64,000 bases of DNA, from positions 62,001 to 126,000 of the forward strand of contig JAQTQX010000008.1 in the NCBI GenBank assembly GCA_028712075.1, written 5' to 3'. Each line of letters opens with the position of its first letter. Positions within the stretch are counted from its first letter, which is position 1. The DNA comes from Desulfuromonadaceae bacterium (lineage in GTDB: Bacteria; Desulfobacterota; Desulfuromonadia; Geobacterales; Pseudopelobacteraceae). Made by a program: the position numbers and the translations under genes. The notes beneath the pieces are model-generated. The model was not told the DNA's origin. It saw nothing but the letters and a program-made list of their open reading frames with translations, and made no database searches. Of the stretch, positions 57,302 to 64,000 are shown one piece after another.

Positions 57302-59476
57302 TCAATTGAGTAGAATACTCTTCAGCATGTCCCGTAATTTCTCGGGAGTATAGGGTTTGCTGATTAACCCGGCTATTTTGTCAGGGTCTATTCTCGCAGT
57401 GACATCGGCTTCACCGAAACCGCTGGAAATAATAATCGGCAATGTCGGTTTTATCTGTTTTAAAGCATGGAATAACGCATAACCATCCATGACTGGCATG
57501 CCCATATCTGTCAGCACTAAGGAAATGTCTGAAGCGCTCTTTTGATACAAATCAAGTGCTTCCTTCCCATTTACAGCCTCTATAACTGTAAATCCAAACA
57601 TTTCAAGAAAAGTTTTTGCAATATGCCGTATCTGGTCTTCATCTTCTGCAAGCAGTATCGTACCGTGCCCGCGCCATTGAGATTCAATTGTTTGCTGTAC
57701 TGATCTATCCTGGGCAGAGTCATTTATCTGGGCAGGAAGATACACTTTGAAGGTTGACCCCTGACCAAGCTGGCTATGAAGTTGTAACGCGCCTTTATGT
57801 GAGTTAATAATGCCAAGAACAGCAGACATACCCAAGCCCCGACCTGTGAATTTTGTGGTATAAAACGGCTCAAAGATGCGCCATTTGGTTTCCTCATCCA
57901 TACCGCAACCGTTGTCTGTTACTTCCAGGCAGACATAACTACCAGTTGCAATAGCCTTTCCGTTGTAATCCTTCTCTGGGTGCCCATCATTTATCGTCGT
58001 TTCGGTAAGCAATACTCTAATCTCTCCCTGTACTTTGCCGATAGCTTCAGAAGCATTAATAATCAGGTTCATGACAACCTGATTGAGCTGACTGGAATCT
58101 CCATGAATCAAGGAGATACCGGGAGTGCAGTCCAGTTTGATCTCTGCATTTTGAGGGGTAGTCTTTTTCAACATGTCGACCATCTCACCAACCAACGATT
58201 GGAAGTTCACACTTGCCTGTACAAACCGGGCTTTCCCGGCATAAGCCAACATTTGACGACAAAGCTCTGCGGCACGTTCAGCAGCCTTTTCAATTTCGGG
58301 TATGAATTTTCCAGCATTCTCTTCGTCTATCTTTGCCAGGGAACAATTGCCCATGATGACTGCCAGGATGTTATTGAAGTCGTGAGCAATACCACCCGAT
58401 AGGACACCAAGGCTTTCCAGTTTCTGAGTTTGCTGCAATTGCGACTCCATTATATTCTTCTCTTCTTCTGCCTTAATACGATCTGTGATATCTATGAGAG
58501 CACCCGTCCAAAGAACATCCCCATTTTCGAGGGGTCGGGGCAAAGATTGAAAACGGACCCACCTTATCACGCCGTCTATGAGGAGGCGACCTTCCCAATT
58601 GAACTCTTCAAGATCTGTCGCTGCTTCCTCGTTTTTCCTGGCAAATCCTCCCCTGTCATCGGGGTGGATCAAATCAATAACCATGCCGGGGTTGTTCTCA
58701 AAGGCTTCCTTTGTGGTGCCCAGAATTTTGCAAAAAGGTTCGGATGCCAATTCGACAACATAAGGAGAACTCTTGGAGCTTCGCCACGCATCTTTTTCCC
58801 AGGTCTCCGGTGCAAATACGCGGATTCTGTAAATGCCGGCGGGTTGAGCGTTGAGGATATCCATGGAGAGATTACGTTCATATTGGAGGGTTTGTTCCGC
58901 CTGCTTACGCTCAGAGATATCCCGCAGAAAACCAACAAGGAGTCCATCATATGCAGGCAAACACTTGACACTGACTTCCACGTCAAAAGTAGTTCCATTT
59001 TTGCGGCGATGCCTGGCTACAAAACGATCCTCACCTTTGACCTTGATTTTTTGGTTATGAGCAACTACGTCGTCGGCAGACTCGTTGACCTCAAGATCGG
59101 CAATCCTCATTGAAAGAAGTTCCTGCTCACCATAGCCACTCATGTGACAGTAAGCCTCATTAACTTTCAGGAGTCCACCCTGCTCGTTTACCAGCCAAAA
59201 TCCATCCATAGCAGTATTTAATATAGTTTTATACCTTATTTCGGAAGCAGCTAACTGTTTTGCGAAGAGGTTGATTAATGTGTACAGAAGTGCTGATGTG
59301 CACAGAATGAAGAGAGAACCTTTGATGACAGCAATTTTCACCATCACTGAGGAATCTTGAACAAGCCAACCCAGTACTGTATCAGATCCGTAAATCCAGG
59401 CAAAACCGAACAGGGCATAGACCGCAACGATCCTTGAGGTACCTAACCTACGCTTTTGAGAAGTTTGATAATCCAT
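57302..59476 (-). CDS. Membrane hybrid histidine kinase (PAS-PAS-HisKA-HATPase-REC)
   Basis: A 724-aa kinase with two N-terminal TM helices (about 13-35 and 45-68) and almost no periplasmic loop, then a PAS domain at about 75-195 (RDISERKQ) and a second at about 200-340 (IDITDRIK). The H-box GGIAHDFNNIL has H365, with NLIINASEAI, DNGCGM and GRGLGMSA, and a receiver at about 600-720 (LAEDEDQ, LTDMGMPVMDGY). From the H-box on it is closely similar to the soluble kinase at 21367-23466, sharing long runs such as DEETKWRIFEPFYTTKFTGR, so the two are recent paralogues with swapped sensors. GAGGA lies eight bases before the ATG. Confidence 0.93.
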   Translation of the reverse strand: MDYQTSQKRRLGTSRIVAVYALFGFAWIYGSDTVLGWLVQDSSVMVKIAVIKGSLFILCTSALLYTLINLFAKQLAASEIRYKTILNTAMDGFWLVNEQGGLLKVNEAYCHMSGYGEQELLSMRIADLEVNESADDVVAHNQKIKVKGEDRFVARHRRKNGTTFDVEVSVKCLPAYDGLLVGFLRDISERKQAEQTLQYERNLSMDILNAQPAGIYRIRVFAPETWEKDAWRSSKSSPYVVELASEPFCKILGTTKEAFENNPGMVIDLIHPDDRGGFARKNEEAATDLEEFNWEGRLLIDGVIRWVRFQSLPRPLENGDVLWTGALIDITDRIKAEEEKNIMESQLQQTQKLESLGVLSGGIAHDFNNILAVIMGNCSLAKIDEENAGKFIPEIEKAAERAAELCRQMLAYAGKARFVQASVNFQSLVGEMVDMLKKTTPQNAEIKLDCTPGISLIHGDSSQLNQVVMNLIINASEAIGKVQGEIRVLLTETTINDGHPEKDYNGKAIATGSYVCLEVTDNGCGMDEETKWRIFEPFYTTKFTGRGLGMSAVLGIINSHKGALQLHSQLGQGSTFKVYLPAQINDSAQDRSVQQTIESQWRGHGTILLAEDEDQIRHIAKTFLEMFGFTVIEAVNGKEALDLYQKSASDISLVLTDMGMPVMDGYALFHALKQIKPTLPIIISSGFGEADVTARIDPDKIAGLISKPYTPEKLRDMLKSILLN

Positions 59477-60186
59477 TGTATAATCCTCATGCTAAAAGTG
59501 AGAGTGAACCGTTGTTTAAAGCCTCGTTCTTCAAATAGGGGGCTCTTTGTCCAACCCGTTATTGACCGGTTTCCGGTCATCTGCCCAGTAATATCCTTAT
59601 TGAATAACTGCATGCAAACAAAATACTATGTATGTAGCTGTTATTTTTATACTATACACGGGATAATATTCCGTTCAGCATGATGGCCGGATTCTGGTCA
59701 ACAGGCAGAACCACTGCAAATTTCTGTTTGGCACCCCCGTTTCAGTAACACGGGGGCCTGGAAATATGTTAAGCCTCGTATATCATATTTCATCAGTTAA
59801 TCAAATTTCATTTCCCTGGAAACTCCTCAGCTGGAAGCTGGAAATGGTCACAAGGCAAGCCCGCTCTGATCACCGCAGCGGCCATTCACATCGTTGCACT
59901 TTCCGATTTTTTCCATGAAGTTGTTCCCTACCACACGCAACAGCCTGATTTTCCGCAGATAAAAGAAGCCCCGAATCTACCTTCCAGAACTTTTTGGTGA
60001 AAGTTTTAGTGGTAGTCGGGGCAAATCGATCAGAATATTTAACGATTATATGTGGTTAAATTGAGAGTGAAACGGGATTCGCCCCCGGAGTGATCTGCAC
60101 TTAGAAGTGGGAAAATACCCGTACACTATCAAGTGCCAGCATATAACTTTATTCCATGTTCAAATTATCAAAAACAACGTTGGAAG
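59477..60186. other. 710-bp intergenic region with several hairpins
   Basis: No supported protein gene. It holds a short GACCGG/CCGGTC hairpin near 59568-59582, a CCCCCGT/ACGGGGG hairpin at 59734-59756 and the larger structure at 59968-60023. The part next to 59476 should include the kinase promoter. A small RNA is possible but not demonstrated. Confidence 0.4.
59968..60023 (-). terminator. Nested stem-loop downstream of glmS
   Basis: On the minus strand GCCCCGACTACC pairs with GGTAGATTCGGGGC through a 2-nt bulge, with an inner ACTTT/AAAGT-like stem, and is followed by TTCTTTTAT. It lies about 165 bp beyond the glmS stop, so it is a likely terminator for glmS. Confidence 0.5.
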
Positions 60187-62016
60187 CTACTCCACCGTTA
60201 CGCTCTTCGCAAGATTCCGTGGTTGGTCGACGTCGGTTCCTTTCAGAACGGCAATGTGGTACGCAAGAAGCTGAAGAGGCACCGAAAGCAGCAGTGGATC
60301 AAGGTCTTCGTCAAGATTCGGCACCTCAATAACCGTTTCAGCCTTGCCAAGCGAGTCTCCGTCACCTGTAGAGCAGATTGCAATAACACGACCGCCCCGA
60401 GCAATAACCTCCTCCATGTTTGAAAGAGTTTTTTCGAAAGCACTCCCTTTCGGTACAAGTACGACTACCGGCACATCCTCATCGATCAGGGCAATTGGGC
60501 CATGTTTCATTTCGCCGGCGGGGTAACCTTCCGCATGGATATAGGAAATTTCCTTCAGCTTGAGTGCACCTTCAAGGGCAATGGGGAAATTTTTCCCCCG
60601 ACCGAGGTACAGAAAATCACGTGCGTTCATATACTTCTTGGCAATATTTTCCGTGTCCTCATTCAGCTTCAGCGCCTCTTCCAGTAAACCCGGAACCTTT
60701 TTGAGCGACAGTATCATCCGACGGCCATGTTCGACATCAAGCGAGCAGTTGGCCCGCCCCAAACGGATAGCAAACAGATAGAGCGCGGTCAGCTGGGTAA
60801 CAAACGCCTTGGTTGAAGCCACTCCTATTTCCGGGCCGGCGTGCGTGTAAATGACGTTACCTGATTCGCGCGCTATGGAAGAATCAACAACATTGCAGAT
60901 TGCCATGTTCATGGCGCCACGCGATTTTGCTTCACGGAGAGCGGCCAGAGTGTCAGCAGTCTCACCCGATTGTGAGATGACTATTGCCAGCGTATGATCA
61001 TCGACAACCGGATTCCGATAACGGAACTCCGAGGCGATATCTACTTCAACCGGAATGCGGCACACACCCTCGATATAGAATTTGCCCACAAGAGCGGCAT
61101 GCCAGGAAGTGCCGCAGGCAATGATTACAATCCGCTTGATTGCCGCCAACTGGCGATCACTGAAGGTAAGATCCTCAAGATACACATCCCCCTCTCCTTC
61201 AAGGAGCCGGCCGGCAATGGTGTCACGAACGGCACGCGGCTGTTCGTGGATCTCTTTCAGCATAAAGTGCCGGTATCCACCTTTTTCAGCCATCATGGGC
61301 GACCAGTCGATATGCCGTGCGATTTTTGTCAGCGACGCACCGGCAATAGTTGAAAAATGTGCAACTCCCCTGCGGAACAGAACCAACTCGCCATCTTCCA
61401 TGAAGACCATTTCACGGGTATAGGCCAGAATGGCCGGAATATCGGAGGCGACAAAAAATTCAAGTTCGCCGAGTCCAACCACCATCGGTGAACCAAGTTT
61501 GGCAGCAATCAGGCATTCGGGATCGTTCTCGTTGAGAATGCACACCGCGTATGCTCCGCGTAATCGGGCAAGCGAAAGCCTGACGGCCTTTTCATAATCT
61601 GGCTCAGAGCGAAGGGTTTCTTCGACAAGATGGGCAATGACTTCCGTATCTGTTTCACTTTTGAAGTTGTGGCCGGCCTGTTTCAGCTCTTCCCTGAGCT
61701 GCAGATAATTCTCAATGATGCCGTTGTGCACCACTATGACCGACCCCGCCTTGTGAGGATGTGCATTTATCTCGGAGGGTCTGCCATGAGTCGCCCAGCG
61801 GGTATGGCCGATACCGACCGTTCCAGACAGCGGCTGCTCCCGCAGGGCATTTTCAAGATTGACCAGCTTCCCCTGACTTCTGCAAATGGCAGACACGCCA
61901 TTACCGAGAGTGGCAATACCTGCAGAGTCATACCCACGATACTCAAGTTTTTTGAGCCCTTCCAGGATGATCGGAGTTGCCTCCTGGTTCCCAATGTACC
62001 CGACAATGCCACACAT
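60187..62016 (-). CDS. glmS: Glutamine--fructose-6-phosphate aminotransferase (isomerizing)
   Basis: A 609-aa enzyme that makes glucosamine-6-phosphate, the first step to UDP-GlcNAc for peptidoglycan and lipopolysaccharide. The N-terminal glutaminase begins with the catalytic Cys2 ([10 protein letters not shown]) and has [17 protein letters not shown]. Two SIS sugar-isomerase domains contain [17 protein letters not shown] and [17 protein letters not shown], and the protein ends KSVTVE. AAGGAG lies six bases before the ATG. No ribozyme leader is evident upstream. It is divergent from the PBP gene. Confidence 0.98.
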   Translation of the reverse strand: MCGIVGYIGNQEATPIILEGLKKLEYRGYDSAGIATLGNGVSAICRSQGKLVNLENALREQPLSGTVGIGHTRWATHGRPSEINAHPHKAGSVIVVHNGIIENYLQLREELKQAGHNFKSETDTEVIAHLVEETLRSEPDYEKAVRLSLARLRGAYAVCILNENDPECLIAAKLGSPMVVGLGELEFFVASDIPAILAYTREMVFMEDGELVLFRRGVAHFSTIAGASLTKIARHIDWSPMMAEKGGYRHFMLKEIHEQPRAVRDTIAGRLLEGEGDVYLEDLTFSDRQLAAIKRIVIIACGTSWHAALVGKFYIEGVCRIPVEVDIASEFRYRNPVVDDHTLAIVISQSGETADTLAALREAKSRGAMNMAICNVVDSSIARESGNVIYTHAGPEIGVASTKAFVTQLTALYLFAIRLGRANCSLDVEHGRRMILSLKKVPGLLEEALKLNEDTENIAKKYMNARDFLYLGRGKNFPIALEGALKLKEISYIHAEGYPAGEMKHGPIALIDEDVPVVVLVPKGSAFEKTLSNMEEVIARGGRVIAICSTGDGDSLGKAETVIEVPNLDEDLDPLLLSVPLQLLAYHIAVLKGTDVDQPRNLAKSVTVE

Positions 62017-62253
62017 AGCTTACTCCTTAGGGGATCCTTAGTAATCAACTCTCCAACGCCACTTTACTACCATAAATACATGCCAGTGACACGTATTTTT
62101 GTGGAGAGGGGTACCATCCGACCGCCGCCAGAAGCACATGTTCGTAATACAGTTTGAATTCCTGACATGATATGCTATTTTTTGAACTCGCAGCACGACC
62201 TATAATTATCATTACAGAATCCGCTGCACCAGCACATCAGGAAGGTCCGCTCC

Positions 62254-64000
62254 ATGAAAAAAAGACTCCTATTCTTAAACAATGGCTTTTTATCAACAGC
62301 ATTATTGTTTCTTGTTACATTGGGTGTTGTTGCTGTTCTTGGTGTTTCCGGCTACGTTTTTTTCCTGATGGCAAAGCTTCCCAAAATTGATCGGCTTACC
62401 GACTATAAGCCACCAATAGTTTCGCAGGTTTTTGGCGACGACGGTACGCTGGTGGGAGAATTTTATCTTGAGCGCCGCATCGTGGTTCCGATCAATAAAA
62501 TGCCGCGCAAGCTCATCCAGGCCTTTGTTTCGGCGGAAGATTCCAATTTCTATTCACATACGGGGATCGACTACCTGGGAATTATGCGCGCCGCTTTCAA
62601 AAATGTCCTTTCCATGAGCAAAAAGGAAGGCGCCTCCACAATTACCCAACAGGTCACCAAATCCATGTTGCTGTCGCCGGAGAAAAAGTTTTCCCGTAAA
62701 ATCAAGGAGGCAATCCTTGCCAAGCGAATGGAAGAACGACTCACCAAAGATGAAATCCTCTATCTGTACCTGAACCAGATTTACCTCGGCAGCGGTGCGT
62801 ACGGTGTTCAGGCAGCTGCCGAAACGTATTTTGGCAAGAATATCGATGAATTGAACCTGGCTGAAATGTCAATGCTTGCAGGTCTCCCGAAAGCGCCTAA
62901 TGCATATTCTCCGATCAAACACATGGATAAAGCGCGAGAACGGCAGGGATATGTTTTGGAGCGCATGACAATAGAGGGCTACATAACGCCGGTCGAAGCT
63001 GAGCATGCCAGAAAATCCCCCATTATTCTGCAACCGATGAAAAAAGTTAACAACGAGCAGTCCGCCTATTTCCTTGAATACCTGCGCATCCAGCTTGAAC
63101 AGAAGTATGGCGAGGACCAGCTCTACAAGGGGGGATTGAAGATATATACCACAATGAATGCCACCATGCAGCGCGCTGCCTATGACAGCCTGCGCAAAGG
63201 GCTCAAAGAGGTGGACAAACGCCAGGGGTTCAGAGGAGCGGCGAAACACCTGAGTGAAACAGAGGTTGATGCTTTCTGCGGTAAAATTGAGGATTCAATT
63301 GACTCGGCCCTGCTGAAAACCGGCGAAACCTACCAGGGGGTTGTCGTCGGATTCAATAAACGTAAAGGTGAGGCACTGATCAGAGTGGGGGAGCGTAAAG
63401 GTGTCCTGTCCAGAAAAAATATGGCGTGGGCAGGCAAAGTCGGCATGGTTGACCATTACGGCAAACCGGATAAAGGGAGCAACAGGGCGTTGACTCTCGG
63501 ATCGGTAATCGAGGTGTCGGTTATCACTCCGGAGATTGACAAAGAGGGCGCACAATTTGCGCTTGACCAGACTCCGGAAGTGCAGGCGGCTCTGGTGGCG
63601 CTTGACCCGCGCACCGGGGGGGTCAAGGCGATGGTCGGCGGGTATGACTTCAGGAAAAGCCAGTTTAACCGTGCCATGCAGGCAAAGCGCAACGCAGGTT
63701 CTGCTTTTAAACCGATAATATATGCAGCGGCTCTGGACAAGGGGTTAACCCCGGCAACAATCATCGAAGATGCACCGGTGGAATACCCGGATGGCGCAGG
63801 GGGAATCTGGAAGCCGCAGAACTACGATCATGAATTCCGTGGTCCGGTGACCATGCGCGAAGCGCTGACCTACTCCATCAATATCGTCAGCGTCAAAATT
63901 ATGGAGCAGATCGGAGCACCATATACGGCTGAGTACGCAAAAAAGCTTGGATTCACGTCCCAAATTCCGGCCAATTTGGCATTGGCCCTGGGAGCAGCGT
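62254..64000 (+). CDS. mrcA: Penicillin-binding protein 1A (bifunctional, class A), 3' end cut by window
   Basis: The visible 582 residues include a cytoplasmic Met-Lys-Lys-Lys start, a TM helix at about 13-36, and the GT51 glycosyltransferase domain (SAEDSNFYSHTGIDY, GASTITQQVTKSM, LYLNQIYLG). An OB-like insert characteristic of PBP1A follows (about 340-420). The transpeptidase starts with SAFKPIIYAAAL carrying the nucleophilic Ser and continues to SINIVSVKI, the SxN motif; the KTG motif lies beyond the window. It polymerises and cross-links peptidoglycan at the inner membrane. AGGAAGG precedes the ATG. An mrcA-type product is favoured over PBP1B by the insert. Confidence 0.94.
   Translation, partial: MKKRLLFLNNGFLSTALLFLVTLGVVAVLGVSGYVFFLMAKLPKIDRLTDYKPPIVSQVFGDDGTLVGEFYLERRIVVPINKMPRKLIQAFVSAEDSNFYSHTGIDYLGIMRAAFKNVLSMSKKEGASTITQQVTKSMLLSPEKKFSRKIKEAILAKRMEERLTKDEILYLYLNQIYLGSGAYGVQAAAETYFGKNIDELNLAEMSMLAGLPKAPNAYSPIKHMDKARERQGYVLERMTIEGYITPVEAEHARKSPIILQPMKKVNNEQSAYFLEYLRIQLEQKYGEDQLYKGGLKIYTTMNATMQRAAYDSLRKGLKEVDKRQGFRGAAKHLSETEVDAFCGKIEDSIDSALLKTGETYQGVVVGFNKRKGEALIRVGERKGVLSRKNMAWAGKVGMVDHYGKPDKGSNRALTLGSVIEVSVITPEIDKEGAQFALDQTPEVQAALVALDPRTGGVKAMVGGYDFRKSQFNRAMQAKRNAGSAFKPIIYAAALDKGLTPATIIEDAPVEYPDGAGGIWKPQNYDHEFRGPVTMREALTYSINIVSVKIMEQIGAPYTAEYAKKLGFTSQIPANLALALGAA

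Noticed and set aside
61990-62253. Possible glmS ribozyme leader
   Set aside because: The expected conserved core is not visible, and this ribozyme is typical of Gram-positive bacteria.
1-64000. CRISPR arrays, tRNA or rRNA genes, prophage
   Set aside because: I saw no regularly spaced direct repeats, no cloverleaf-like tRNA with conserved arms, no rRNA segment and no phage structural gene.

Overview
The window looks like a chromosomal segment of a Geobacter-type bacterium (Desulfuromonadia/Geobacterales). I base this on the very high density of PAS/GAF/Cache histidine kinases and KPW-type response regulators, a DHH-CBS-poly(A)polymerase tRNA nucleotidyltransferase, an MglA-like GTPase, and a complete Gram-negative division/cell-wall (dcw) cluster whose MurE carries the meso-diaminopimelate motif. 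The genus is an inference; no rRNA or tRNA gene is present to support it.

Layout. (1) 1-6414, minus strand: a PLP aminotransferase, glycogen phosphorylase and a truncated tRNA nucleotidyltransferase. (2) 6614-18784, plus strand: a compact signalling island of three HEINNP-type histidine kinases, four KPWND-type receivers (one with a degenerate HD-GYP domain, one fused to a complete PilB/GspE ATPase), an MglA-like GTPase and a receiver remnant. (3) 18853-19020: a 168-bp inverted repeat. (4) 19083-29256: two convergent operons that mirror each other. Each encodes a B12-binding corrinoid protein, a UroD/MtaA-like protein, a DUF1638 protein and a GAF/PAS histidine kinase, with overlapping reading frames throughout; the minus-strand copy adds a REC-kinase-REC protein. 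They meet 1 bp apart at 23466/23468. (5) 29464-47822: the dcw cluster mraZ-rsmH-ftsL-ftsI-murE-murF-mraY-murD-ftsW-murG-murC-murB-ddl-ftsQ-ftsA-ftsZ, with a clear promoter and a three-repeat MraZ box. (6) 47974-50157: a soluble chemoreceptor, a frameshifted gene remnant and an FKBP-type prolyl isomerase with a Cys-rich insert. (7) 50422-59476, minus strand: three large hybrid kinases. (8) glmS (minus) and a class A penicillin-binding protein that runs off the window end.

How the parts fit. The dcw cluster, glmS and the class A PBP form the peptidoglycan pathway from UDP-GlcNAc supply to polymerisation and septation. The island at 6614-18784 looks like a phosphorelay feeding a GTPase and a pilus/secretion-type motor ATPase, possibly for polarity or surface behaviour (inference). 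The strongest candidate for an undescribed system is the mirrored corrinoid-UroD-DUF1638-kinase pair. Methyl-transfer type proteins that lack key zinc ligands are translationally coupled to soluble sensor kinases, and no substrate-specific methyltransferase is in sight. This suggests a corrinoid-based sensing or signalling module rather than ordinary methylotrophic metabolism.
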